From: Phormidium tenue FACHB-1050
Lineage (GTDB): Bacteria; Cyanobacteriota; Cyanobacteriia; Pseudanabaenales; Pseudanabaenaceae
Length of the DNA stretch: 64,000 nt
Direction of reading: 5' to 3'
Assembly: GCF_014696925.1 (NCBI RefSeq)
Contig: NZ_JACJQY010000018.1
Span: 1-64,000 of the forward strand
The notes beneath the pieces are model-generated. The model worked only from the letters and a program-made list of their open reading frames with translations, made no database searches and was not told the DNA's origin. The position numbers were made by a program, and so were the translations under genes. Below, piece after piece: positions 29,483 to 39,514 of the stretch (positions are counted from its first letter, which is position 1; every line of letters starts with the position of its first letter).

Positions 29483-30439
29483 TTACCCATTACCTATTCC
29501 CCCATCACCCAAAAAACCAATAATCTCCCCATAAAAACTCTCTCCCTTCCCCCTACTACTACCAGCAGTCACCAACAACCTTAAAACCTCCACAAGAGAA
29601 CTAATCGCCGCATCAAAAACTAAATCATAAAGCTGGCTTAAATCATCTTGGTTTTGCTGCCCATACGCCAAAGCATTAATATAATCATTGCGGATTTGGT
29701 TATCAATCACCACAATCGGATAGCCCGCCCGAATTAACAGCAAATTCATTAATAATCTAGCCGTTCGACCATTCCCATCGCGAAAAGGATGAATAGAGAC
29801 AAACCGATAATGCGCGATCGCCGCATATTCAAGCGGATGGAGACTTAAAGCAGCTTCCGAATTTAGCCAGATCATAAAATCTCCCATTAACTGAGATAGT
29901 AAATAATGAGGAGGATAACGATAATTTGTACCAGCCGCCATCACATCCAGAGTGCGATAACGCCCCGCCTCATCAGGGTTGATTTTGCGGAGAATCAAAT
30001 TGTGAATTTGCCTAATTTCCCATTCATTAATTTCCGTATCTCTTTGGGCTAATCCTTCAACATAATCGATCGCATCCTTATGCCCGATCACCTCTAAATG
30101 TTCATCAAGGGTTTTGCCCCCAATCGTAATTCCCTTCGTTAAAACTAATTCTGTTTCACTCTGAGTTAACGTATTACCCTCGATCGCATTCGAGTTATAA
30201 GTAAAGCGCACATCATAGAGCTTTTTGAGTTCAGCGACGATCATCGGTTCCAACGGTCTGAAGCCATCTAACCAAGCCTTTAGCTTATCGATTTGCTCTA
30301 ACTTAAGCCGATAATTCATAGTCAAATAATCCTTAATTGAACCACTTAATGAAAAATTTGCTTGATGACTCAAACCAATGACCCGCAGCATAAAATCATC
30401 GTACAGATGAGAAGAAGAAACCCACAACTGAGTATTCAT
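29483..30439 (-). CDS. fic: Fic-domain protein (putative AMPylase)
   Basis: HPFRDGNGRTARL catalytic motif; upstream YNSNAIEGN inhibitory-helix-like motif; start may be internal (MNYRLKLEQ). Confidence 0.92.
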   Translation of the reverse strand: MNTQLWVSSSHLYDDFMLRVIGLSHQANFSLSGSIKDYLTMNYRLKLEQIDKLKAWLDGFRPLEPMIVAELKKLYDVRFTYNSNAIEGNTLTQSETELVLTKGITIGGKTLDEHLEVIGHKDAIDYVEGLAQRDTEINEWEIRQIHNLILRKINPDEAGRYRTLDVMAAGTNYRYPPHYLLSQLMGDFMIWLNSEAALSLHPLEYAAIAHYRFVSIHPFRDGNGRTARLLMNLLLIRAGYPIVVIDNQIRNDYINALAYGQQNQDDLSQLYDLVFDAAISSLVEVLRLLVTAGSSRGKGESFYGEIIGFLGDGGIGNG

Positions 30440-30463
30440 ATTCCCTATTACCTATTCCCTAAA

Positions 30464-32092
30464 TTATAGCGGCGCATCAATCCCCAACTCCTCACAAAAC
30501 CCGCGAATCACGCGATCATTGTCCGCCATCTCCCGATCCATTGATCGCAACTCCAAGGCGATCGCCGCCAAATCAATCTCCTCCTCCTCCTCAAACGTAT
30601 CCACATAACGCGGAATATTCAAATTAAAATCATTTTCTGCAACCTCCGACAACGGCGCACGATAACTATATTTTTCTTCCTGTAAACGTTCTCGATAAGT
30701 CGCCACAATCTTATCCACATCATCATCCCGCAAAAAATTCTGATTCTTCGCCTTCTCAAAATAGGCACTCGCATCAACAAACAAAATATCCTGCGGATGC
30801 TCCCGACACTTCTTAAACACCAACACACAAGTGGGAATACTCGTTCCATAAAAAATATTCGCAGGCAACCCAATCACCGCATCCAACCAATTGCGCTCAT
30901 TGATCAAATACTTGCGAATCTCCCCCTCCGCCGCACCCCGAAATAAAACCCCATGCGGCAATACCACCGCCATCGTTCCATTCTCATCCAAATGATGGAG
31001 CATATGCTGCACAAACGCAAAATCCGCCTTAGAACTCGGTGCTAACCGCCCATACTGACTAAAGCGATCGTCCGACTCAAACAGCTTATTCGCACTCCAA
31101 TGTGCCGAAAACGGTGGATTCGCAACGACAGCCTCAAACCGCATACCCTCATGCTGTGGACGCTCCAGCGTATCCTCCTGTCGCAAATCAAAATTTCGAT
31201 AATGCACCCCATGCAAAATCATATTCATTCTGGCAAGGTTATAGGTCGTGCGGTTCATCTCCTGTCCGTAATAATCGCCAACCTCATCCACCTCCCGCGC
31301 CACCCGCAACAGCAACGAACCCGATCCACAAGTCGGATCATATACTGACTTTAGCCGCCGTTTTCCCGTCGTCACAATTTTCGCCAACACCTTAGAAACC
31401 TGTTGTGGCGTATAAAACTCCCCCGCCTTTTTCCCCGCACCACTGGCAAACTGCCCAATCAAATACTCGTAGGCATCGCCCAACACATCACTTTCGCTGT
31501 CATCCAACCGAAAATCAATCTTATTCAAATGCACCAAAATCTTCGCAATTAGCGCATTCTTAGCTTTCGGAGTCCGTCCCAACTTCGTCGAAGTCAGATC
31601 CAAATCCTCAAACAAATGATCGAAATCCTCCTCACTCTCCTTCCCCATCGTCGATCGCTCGATGTTATTCAGCACCTGAGTTAGATCGTCCAGAATAAAC
31701 ACCGAACTCTTTTCAAAATCCTCATCCGTCAGCTTATCAATCTCCTCCGTCTGCTTATTCCCCAGCGATCGTTTCGCCAAAGCCCCAAACAACTCCGACG
31801 GTTTCAGAAAATAACCTAACCCCGCGATCGACTCCTCTTTAATAGCCTCTAAATATTCCTGCCCCTCTGCTGAGGACTCATCAAGCCCCAAAAAATCAAT
31901 CTTATCCTCCGCCAAAATACCATTAGCAAAAAGATACTGACGCTCCGACAGATACTTATAAAAAATAAACCCCAAACAATAATCCCGAAACTCATCGGCA
32001 TTCATCTTGCCCCGCAGTGAGTCGGCAATATTCCAGAGTTGAGTTTCTAATTTTTTCTTTTGTCCGTTTATTCCGTTTTGTCCGTTCGTCAT
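30464..32092 (-). CDS. hsdM: Type I DNA methyltransferase M subunit
   Basis: GEFYTPQQVSKVLAKIV, DPTCGSGSLLLR, VVANPPFSAHW. Confidence 0.95.
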   Translation of the reverse strand: MTNGQNGINGQKKKLETQLWNIADSLRGKMNADEFRDYCLGFIFYKYLSERQYLFANGILAEDKIDFLGLDESSAEGQEYLEAIKEESIAGLGYFLKPSELFGALAKRSLGNKQTEEIDKLTDEDFEKSSVFILDDLTQVLNNIERSTMGKESEEDFDHLFEDLDLTSTKLGRTPKAKNALIAKILVHLNKIDFRLDDSESDVLGDAYEYLIGQFASGAGKKAGEFYTPQQVSKVLAKIVTTGKRRLKSVYDPTCGSGSLLLRVAREVDEVGDYYGQEMNRTTYNLARMNMILHGVHYRNFDLRQEDTLERPQHEGMRFEAVVANPPFSAHWSANKLFESDDRFSQYGRLAPSSKADFAFVQHMLHHLDENGTMAVVLPHGVLFRGAAEGEIRKYLINERNWLDAVIGLPANIFYGTSIPTCVLVFKKCREHPQDILFVDASAYFEKAKNQNFLRDDDVDKIVATYRERLQEEKYSYRAPLSEVAENDFNLNIPRYVDTFEEEEEIDLAAIALELRSMDREMADNDRVIRGFCEELGIDAPL

Positions 32093-32228
32093 TGATCCTT
32101 TGTACTAGGCGATCGCTAATACAGCCAAAAAATATTGTCAGATTAGAGTATAGCCTCTAACCAGCGCCTAAACCTTGAAATCAGGTCATCAAGGTTTAAG
32201 GTAGTGAAGTGGTCTAACTTGGAAATGC

Positions 32229-32301
32229 GATCGCTATTATTGTAAGTCTTGATTTCTAAGCGATCGCACCAACAATCTATCTTCTAAAGGCGATCGCTAT
32301 T
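32229..32301. repeat. Right copy of direct repeat bracketing the RM island
   Basis: gatcgctattattgtaagtcttgatttctaagcgatcgcaccaacaatctatcttctaaaggcgatcgctatt. Confidence 0.85.
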
Positions 32302-32349
32302 CCCATGAGTCGTGATTTTTAGGCGATCGTAAAGGGTTAAAATGCCTGC

Positions 32350-32730
32350 TTATGATTTTGCGGCACGGGCATATGACTTCCACGTTATCAAAGAACCAAT
32401 TGCAAATAGGATACATTCGACAATTATAAAAAAGAGTGAACTTGTGTTGCCAGTTGTCTGTTGGTAGAAACTAGCGGCGAACATTCGGAACAGTCCGAGA
32501 GCCAGCAAGAACCAGCCACAGATTGTAATCAACAGAGTCCAGTTACGTTGCCATAGGTTATGCGATCGCACAATTGCCAAACCCGCGACAAACATGAGAA
32601 CTCCAGAGAGGTAGACGACTGGCGGGATCTGTTCGTCGTAGAGATGCGGTTGAATAAGCGGAAACTCCGAAGCAACCATTACCATCAGGGTTGGACCTAG
32701 CAGCTCTCCTATACGCTTCGAGTTCTTCAT
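32350..32730 (-). CDS. Small multi-TM hypothetical protein
   Basis: 126 aa, four hydrophobic segments; overlaps the 32727 stop. Confidence 0.55.
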   Translation of the reverse strand: MKNSKRIGELLGPTLMVMVASEFPLIQPHLYDEQIPPVVYLSGVLMFVAGLAIVRSHNLWQRNWTLLITICGWFLLALGLFRMFAASFYQQTTGNTSSLFFIIVECILFAIGSLITWKSYARAAKS

Positions 32731-33335
32731 GCCACACCTTTCGATGCGGATTGTTCTAAAAAACGATATTCACTCAGAGTTTCTGTTCCCCATAGCCAAG
32801 TTATGGCGATCGTTGTAATGGCTAATAAAACAGCACCGATAAGGATACCTGCGGATAAAGCACTAAACCTTTCTTGTATAGTATCGATCGCATAACCCAT
32901 ATAGCCAGTTTCTTCGGCAGCAGCTCCAAGAAAGAACAAACAAAAGAGAAAAGGGATAGAAAGAAAAGGAATATGAAAGTTAAATGGAAGCGGTAATCCT
33001 AAGAGATAAATGATGATGTATATCAACACATATACTAAACATGGCAGAGATACTGCACACCCGTACCATATCTTTTGGGTGATTCTTGGGAAATCTAAAA
33101 TCCTTTTAAACAGTTTTTTAACACCAATAAGTCCTTCTTCTTTATAAACGAGAATGCTAGCAGCAATCGTTGGTGTGAATGCAGCTAAAATGTCTGTTAT
33201 AGGAATATCTAACGGTAATCCTTTTACATCAATTCTTGTTTCAATTATCCATAAAGGGATAGAAAGTCCAAAAACAAGTAGAAAGAATTTTAATGGTGAA
33301 TGGTTCTCTGGGTAGCTGTTATTCATGATTGTCAT
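32727..33335 (-). pseudogene. CPBP intramembrane protease, apparent internal deletion
   Basis: GAAAEETGYMGYAIDTIQERFSALSAGILIGAV runs straight into a C-terminal-type TM LLAITTIAITWLWGTETLSEYRF; later CPBP His motifs absent. Confidence 0.6.
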
Positions 33336-33613
33336 TAAGTGAAGTTCTTTTTCTGGGTTTGAAATTATTGTTTAATATAAGGGGGTTCTTACGGCTATAG
33401 GCAATTCCTAAACAGATAGAGACTATTAGCTCAAGGGAAAAAACTACAATTACTTTCCAATCCAAATCTAGCAGTAAGGTTCCATTATTGCCGACATATA
33501 GAGCTAATCCAATACATCCATTAAACCAAGCATGACTTAATACACAAAGGAATAAGTTGTTTGTGTATTTATAAAGAGTTGTAAAACTAGCAGTTAAAAT
33601 TATTCCTGAAAAC
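33319..33613 (-). pseudogene. 5'-truncated C-terminal fragment of a CPBP-type protease
   Basis: Own translation, no stop for ~98 codons: FSGIILTASFTTLYKYTNNLFLCVLSHAWFNGCIGLALYVGNNGTLLLDLDWKVIVVFSLELIVSICLGIAYSRKNP...; no start, abuts the MITE at 33614. Confidence 0.65.
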
Positions 33614-33743
33614 GGCGTTGTTGCACAAATAAGCCAATCCCCACAAAGATTTCAGCGGTTTGGATCTAGAAAAAACGGTATTTTTATGCGGATTTATAGC
33701 CTCAAGCCCTTAGTACGTAAGGATTTAATCATGCAACAAAGCC
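33614..33743. mobile_element. MITE / IS-end-derived element, IS5/IS903-like ends
   Basis: ggcgttgttgcacaaata...catgcaacaaagcc; inverted GGC(G/T)TTGTTGCA ends; no transposase. Confidence 0.6.
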
Positions 33744-33784
33744 ATTTTTTTCATTGTTTTACTTTTTTTTAATTGTTCTTAAGT

Positions 33785-34450
33785 CTAACGTTTCTTGATT
33801 TCTCCTAAGCCTTTCACAGATTCCGTAACTTGAGGAGAACCAATATATTCTATTGAGCCTAGCCCTAAGATAGATGCGTCTAATTGCTCACTCACATTGA
33901 CTACCGCGCTACCTACACCTTTATTGCGAACTTTAGCTTGTTTTACCTTCAAATCTTCACCATTAAAGCTGCCGACCCCAGAGAGAGAAAGATCCAATAC
34001 ATCCACATTTCCCGCGATCGCTATACTACCCACTCCATCCAGCGAAACCGATAAATGTTTACCTTGAATATCCTTCACTTCAATACTACCGACTCCATTG
34101 ATATCTAGTCTCTCCAAGCTTTTGATCTCCACCAAGAACTCAATGGGCTGAGTCGGATCGATACTGGAAGAGTTAATGTTATTGATGTATAGAGTTTGAC
34201 CAGAGACACGACTTTCTAGGATTGGTAGGATATTATCCTCAGCGATAATTGTGAGAGATTCTTTGCCAGTCTGCTGGATCTTGAGTTTGCCCACAGATTT
34301 AAAGATAATTGATGAAAATGTCGTAACTTCTCTGGATTCAGTTTTAATGATTCCCGATCCTCTAATCCCATTCCAATTTAAAGAGCAGGCGGTAAACAGA
34401 CTTAAAGTTGCTAAAAATAGAACCAAATGGGATATTAATTTACTTCTCAT
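33785..34450 (-). CDS. GIN/DUF2807 domain lipoprotein
   Basis: LFTACS lipobox; VTTFSSIIFKSVGKLKIQQTGKESLTIIAEDNILPILESRV and repeated -DLSLSGVGS- turns. Confidence 0.82.
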   Translation of the reverse strand: MRSKLISHLVLFLATLSLFTACSLNWNGIRGSGIIKTESREVTTFSSIIFKSVGKLKIQQTGKESLTIIAEDNILPILESRVSGQTLYINNINSSSIDPTQPIEFLVEIKSLERLDINGVGSIEVKDIQGKHLSVSLDGVGSIAIAGNVDVLDLSLSGVGSFNGEDLKVKQAKVRNKGVGSAVVNVSEQLDASILGLGSIEYIGSPQVTESVKGLGEIKKR

Positions 34451-34496
34451 TAAATCACTCGGTTTTCATCGTGATTTCTCTTTGATTTGTTTAGAA

Positions 34497-34592
34497 TTAG
34501 GGCTTACGCCAAAGAACGAAATGTAAAGGCAGTTCAGGAATTACCACTACGACAAAATGTAGAATTCAAGTCGTTTTTGCGTAAACCCTAAG
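34497..34592. mobile_element. MITE-like element with TTAGGGCTTACGC ends
   Basis: ttagggcttacgccaaa...tttttgcgtaaaccctaa, centre resembles 21960..22060. Confidence 0.55.
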
Positions 34593-34659
34593 ATTTGGAA
34601 TTGAAAATTGCTCTCCTACGCCCAGAGAGGGAATAGGAGAAACATGTAAATTGGCAAGC

Positions 34660-35955
34660 CTACGCCGATCTAGTAGTATTTGGCATCTTGTAACTCCAAG
34701 CTTGCTCATGCATAATTGATCGCGCTAGCACATGACGATAGAGTTCGCTCAACTGAATCGTTACTCCAGCCCAACTAAATCGTTGATTCACATTGGCAGA
34801 TGCTTGTTTACGCATTTTCCTGACCCATAAATCATCAAATAGAATGCGGTAAATGCTGCTAGCAAAAGCTTCAGTATCTTTCGGCTCAACTAAAAGTCCA
34901 GTTTCTTCAGGAATAATCGTAAACTTTAGTCCACCGACATTAGAAGCAACCACAGGTACGCCACAAGCCATAGCCTCGATCGCTACTAATCCAAAGGGTT
35001 CGTAATGACTAGGAATTACACACACATCAGACGCAGTATAGTACATCGGCAAAATATCATGCCCAATCCTACCCGCAAAGAGAGTGTTGTCCTTCAAGCC
35101 TAAGTCATTGACGATGTTTTCAATCCTTTTTCTCTCATCTCCATCAGGCATATTTGCAGAACTTCCACCGACAATGATCAGCTTCAGGTTGGGGATATTC
35201 TTCTCCTTTAGCAGGGCACAAGCTCTTACTAAAGTCTCAATACCCTTTCGTTCGTCAAATCTACCCACATAAAGAATCACCTTTTCATGAGTACCTAATT
35301 TCAAATGTGTCCGCGCATGAGCCTTAGAGGTTAACCGAAAGTTATCAGTATCGGTTCCGCAGGGAATTATTTCAATTTGCCCACGGGTTGAAACAAGCGA
35401 TCGCAAAGTTTCTTGCTCTTGAGGACTGGTCGCCACCACACAATTAGCCCGCTCTAAAATCTCTCGCTCAATCCGCAGACGAGTATTCGCAACTTGAGGG
35501 ATTTCCACCAAAGACTGATACTTCACCGCTCCCAGAGAATGATAAGTATGCACCAACTGAATATTACTGGTTTTCTGTAACTCCAGTCCCGCCCATGCAG
35601 ATAGCCAATAATTAGTATGAATTAATGGATAATTTAGACCTTGAGTCCTTTGAAAAGATTGGAATGAACTCACAAACTCTGGCATATGTTCAAACAATCT
35701 ATCTCTAGGAATATATGTTTCTGCACCTGCTTTGAGTCGGATCGTTCGGCAATGGGGCGAATGCTGCACAATCTCATCATCGTCAGCATGGACTTTGCGA
35801 GTAAACATATCTACATGCCAACCCAAAGCCGCAAGGGTTTCGCCCACATGACGCACATATACATTTTGTCCACCAGCCTCCTCTAATCCGATCTCAGCCG
35901 CAGGGTCCGCATGATCAGAAATGAGGGCGATCGCCTGTCTATTCAAACTCAACAT
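34660..35955 (-). CDS. Glycosyltransferase family 4
   Basis: GGQNVYVRHVGETLAALGWHVDMFTRK; LYVGRFDERKGIETLVRA; PSHYEPFGLVAIEAMACGVPVVASNVGG. Confidence 0.9.
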   Translation of the reverse strand: MLSLNRQAIALISDHADPAAEIGLEEAGGQNVYVRHVGETLAALGWHVDMFTRKVHADDDEIVQHSPHCRTIRLKAGAETYIPRDRLFEHMPEFVSSFQSFQRTQGLNYPLIHTNYWLSAWAGLELQKTSNIQLVHTYHSLGAVKYQSLVEIPQVANTRLRIEREILERANCVVATSPQEQETLRSLVSTRGQIEIIPCGTDTDNFRLTSKAHARTHLKLGTHEKVILYVGRFDERKGIETLVRACALLKEKNIPNLKLIIVGGSSANMPDGDERKRIENIVNDLGLKDNTLFAGRIGHDILPMYYTASDVCVIPSHYEPFGLVAIEAMACGVPVVASNVGGLKFTIIPEETGLLVEPKDTEAFASSIYRILFDDLWVRKMRKQASANVNQRFSWAGVTIQLSELYRHVLARSIMHEQAWSYKMPNTTRSA

Positions 35956-36013
35956 AGTGTTCTTCTCCTTGTAATAATATTCAGAACCCTCTCCCTTAGC
36001 CTCTCTCTCCTAC

Positions 36014-36154
36014 CGTTTACACACAATCTGTAGGTTTTAGATCCCCCCCATCCCCCCTTAAAAAGGGGGGAGAATTTTCTTCTTCCCCCTTTTTAAGGGG
36101 GATTGAGGGGGAGCATTAGTAACCCACGCTGTAGCTGATAACTTGTGTGTATGC
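36014..36154. mobile_element. MITE-like element, family 1, copy C (opposite orientation)
   Basis: tttacacacaatctg...gatccccccca...ctgataacttgtgtgtatg. Confidence 0.6.
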
Positions 36155-36221
36155 CGTAGCTTCCGCAGAAGATGAAAAAAATTTCCTTCTCCCAATAAGC
36201 GATGGGGCTGGAAAGTGAGAG

Positions 36222-37292
36222 CTATTGCATTACCAAATCGCGCCTCTGCCCGTTTCGAGAATATTTCTCTGCCAAAATCTTCTGATATACGGCTTCATAG
36301 CCATCTGCCATGCGTTTCGCCGTGAAATTCATCAGAACATGATCCCGACAAGCACGCCGATCTAGCTGATCAACAATTGCGATCGCATCTACACATTCAG
36401 CAACAGACTTACAGAGAAATCCACTAACTCCGTGAGCAATCACCTCAGGTGCAGAGCCTAAACTCAAGGCAATCACAGGCGTTCCTGTGACCATTGATTC
36501 AATCATCACCAGTCCAAAAGGTTCTTTCCACGTAATTGGGAAGAGCGTAGCTACAGCCCCCCCCATGAGAATACTTTTTTGATGGTGATTTGCTTCACCA
36601 AGGAATTCGATTTGTTCACCATCAATATGGGGAAGGATTTGACTTTCAAAGTATTCCACATCCACAGCATCAACTTTTCCAGCCATCTTGAGATGCCATC
36701 CAGAACGTTTTGCAATTTCAATGGCTAGGTGAGTTCCCTTTTCAGGAGACATGCGACCCAAAAAAGCCAGATATGGTGGATTTTCGGGTTGGGTATGAAA
36801 GTTATAAGTATCAGGAGCAATGCCGTTATAAACTGTGGATACATAGTTTAAGCCTAAACTTGCATCCCTTTGTGAGTTGGAAATACTAATGAATGGTTGA
36901 TTTCGCACATGGCTAAATAGCTTCTGATTGTCAGGTGTAAAAATGCCGTGGAGAGTATGAACTGTAGGCGTTTTTACTAAGTTGGTATAGGGTAATGCTA
37001 CACAACCAACATGGGAATGAATTATGTCAAATTGAGCAGCATTTTCGTATACACGGCTCATATTTAACATGTCATAGATATTGGGATCTTTAACGCTATT
37101 ATCCAAGCGTAAGGCTCTAGGATGTACTGATTCTAATTTGGCTGAAGTTGTAGAATCTCCTGAAGCAAATAGAGTGACATCATGACCACGCTTGACTAAT
37201 TCTTCGGTGAGTAGGCTGACCACAAGTTCAGTACCGCCATAGGCGGGGGGAGGAACCTGTTCCCATAGTGGGGCAACTTGGGCAATTCTCAT
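36222..37292 (-). CDS. Glycosyltransferase family 4
   Basis: MRIAQVAPLWEQVPPPAYGGTELVVSLLTEELVKRGHDVTLFASG; EPFGLVMIESMVTGTPVIALSLGSAPEVI. Confidence 0.9.
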   Translation of the reverse strand: MRIAQVAPLWEQVPPPAYGGTELVVSLLTEELVKRGHDVTLFASGDSTTSAKLESVHPRALRLDNSVKDPNIYDMLNMSRVYENAAQFDIIHSHVGCVALPYTNLVKTPTVHTLHGIFTPDNQKLFSHVRNQPFISISNSQRDASLGLNYVSTVYNGIAPDTYNFHTQPENPPYLAFLGRMSPEKGTHLAIEIAKRSGWHLKMAGKVDAVDVEYFESQILPHIDGEQIEFLGEANHHQKSILMGGAVATLFPITWKEPFGLVMIESMVTGTPVIALSLGSAPEVIAHGVSGFLCKSVAECVDAIAIVDQLDRRACRDHVLMNFTAKRMADGYEAVYQKILAEKYSRNGQRRDLVMQ

Positions 37293-37499
37293 TATGAATC
37301 TCCTATCTATAACCTTAAAATACAAGCGATTATCACGGCTGTTTTTTAAAGTTGTTATCTTACTAAAGAAGACTATAAATGAGCACTGTTTGATATCGTG
37401 TATAACGAGATTTATGAATAATTTGATTTGTATAAGAATTTCCTTAAGTACAACAATAAAAATTTAATCTTTACAAATAATTTGATAAAAATCGCTTAA

Positions 37500-37592
37500 T
37501 TATAGCAATCCTAAATGGTTTGTGGAAGCGTACCCCTTCGGGGTACGCTTCCACAAACCCAAAAATCTACAAATGATTTACGAATGCTATAG
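37500..37592. mobile_element. Short MITE-like element with TATAGCAATCCTAAAT ends
   Basis: tatagcaatcctaaatggtttgtgg...atgatttacgaatgctata with internal gaagcgtacccc-ttc-ggggtacgcttc hairpin. Confidence 0.6.
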
Positions 37593-37639
37593 ACGAGTAT
37601 AGTGTGTTTGATAAATTAGAGGCGATGCAATTTGATATC

Positions 37640-37694
37640 AAAACCCAAATAGTGTGAGGCGGCGCGAAGCGCCGCCTCACACTATTTGGGTTTT
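37640..37694. repeat. Long palindrome sharing its stem with 45389..45443
   Basis: aaaacccaaatagtgtgaggcggcgc-gaa-gcgccgcctcacactatttgggtttt. Confidence 0.85.
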
Positions 37695-38191
37695 ATGTCC
37701 TAACAAGAATGGCGACAGCTATAACTTTACAAGAGATACTACCTTCCCACCCAATAACACCAATTCACGAAAGTGTTGCAACACTTTTATGAATTAAAAA
37801 CCAAACCCAGTAAAGTCTTTAAATACACAAAATTGTATTTTGGTATAATACCAATCCCCAAAAGTGTTGCCACACTTTTGGGGATTAAAAACCAAACCCA
37901 GTAAGGTTTTTAAAAGCACAAAATGGCTACGTCATTTTGTGCTTTGGTATAGTTTAGTTGTTCGGCTATTGAGAAAAAATAACGTTGGACGATCGCGATC
38001 GCAGTTTGTGTTTAGAAAAGGCGATCGCACTCAAGAAATTTGATCAGCCAAATCCGTCTGGTCTACGCGATTCTCCAATTTATTGGTTAGCTAAATCGTA
38101 ATCGATATATTTGTGTCTTTTTTATTGGCTTAAAATAGACGTTTTAGAACCCATACCACATTAGCTGACTAGAGCCTAATCTTGTAAAGTC

Positions 38192-39355
38192 CTACATCAA
38201 TCCTGACAACGCTTTTATCAAGCGCTGATTTTCGCGTTCTAGACGTACAGCTACTCGGAAATAGCGATCGCCTAATTCTGGGAAACTCAGACAATCACGA
38301 ATGAGAATCTTATCTCTTTGTAATAGTTCTTTTTGCAAAATAGAACCTGCAATTTCTGTTTTGACTAATAGATAATTTGCAGAATTTGGTAAGGGATTTA
38401 AACCTGATATTTGTGACAAGCCTTTCAATAGTTGCGATTTAGCACTTTTTAACCAATCCCATGTTTGTTGCTGAAATTCTATATCTTCTAATACGGCAAT
38501 ACCTGCGGCGGCTGCTAAACTATTGACACACCAAGGATCGCGCCATGCTTGCCAACGTTGCAAACGGTCGGGATGGGCGATCGCATAGCCAAGTCTCAAT
38601 GCTGGCAAGCTGTAGAACTTAGTCAGCGATCGCAAAATCACTAAATTAGGATGAGATGGAACTAAATCGATTAGACTTTGTTGCTGATCTGGCGTGAGAA
38701 AATCCATAAACGCTTCATCAATCACTACCAAAGCAAACCTCTCTAAATAAGGTAAAATACTTTCTCTCGTAAATAAATAGCCTGTCGGATTATGGGGATT
38801 ATTGATTAAGATTCCTTTGGCATGAGAATCAGAGATTTCTGGTAGTTCCTCATTAAAATTTACTTCTTGATTTCCAAATAGAAATGGATATCTTTCCACT
38901 TCACAATCAAAGGTTTTTAGAGCGCGGTAGTAGTCAGTAAAAGCAGGTGTAAACAGAACCGTTGAAGATAACTGTGAAAGATCACGTCCTACCCAAGTTA
39001 ATAGCTCCGCCACACCGTTACCAGCTAAAATCCACTCTGATGACAATTGATGAAACTTGCCTAAAGCTTCTCTGAGTAATGTATATTCAGGGTCAGGATA
39101 ATGGCTCAAATCAGCTAAATGGGACTGAATCGCGGCAATCGCTGATTTAGGTACACCAAGAGGGTTTATACTTGCCGAAAAATCTAAGATTTGCTCTGGT
39201 GATATATCAGCCATACTCGCCGCCCATTGACGATTTCCTCCATGTATTGGGCGTAGTATTGGGCGTAAGTAATCAGACGATTGCATAGTTTTTTGTTTAG
39301 ATTTTAGTTCAGGTACATTACTTACTTTAAATGCTTGCTCTTGCAAGATTTTCAT
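38192..39355 (-). CDS. Threonine-phosphate decarboxylase-like PLP aminotransferase (cobalamin pathway)
   Basis: HGGNRQWAASMADISPEQILDFSASINPLGVP; NNPHNPTGYLFTRE; LRSLTKFYSLPALRLGYA. Confidence 0.85.
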   Translation of the reverse strand: MKILQEQAFKVSNVPELKSKQKTMQSSDYLRPILRPIHGGNRQWAASMADISPEQILDFSASINPLGVPKSAIAAIQSHLADLSHYPDPEYTLLREALGKFHQLSSEWILAGNGVAELLTWVGRDLSQLSSTVLFTPAFTDYYRALKTFDCEVERYPFLFGNQEVNFNEELPEISDSHAKGILINNPHNPTGYLFTRESILPYLERFALVVIDEAFMDFLTPDQQQSLIDLVPSHPNLVILRSLTKFYSLPALRLGYAIAHPDRLQRWQAWRDPWCVNSLAAAAGIAVLEDIEFQQQTWDWLKSAKSQLLKGLSQISGLNPLPNSANYLLVKTEIAGSILQKELLQRDKILIRDCLSFPELGDRYFRVAVRLERENQRLIKALSGLM

Positions 39356-39514
39356 TATTGCTCAGGAGCGCCAACTATAGCTGTCGCCAACCCAGAAAGT
39401 GAGTAGCAGCGCGAAGTACCGTTACTCACTTTCTGGTTTTTAAATGTTCGGTCACACAACTTACGGGAATACAGGTTAAGCTAGGATTAATCATCGCTTC
39501 TTACGTCACAATCT

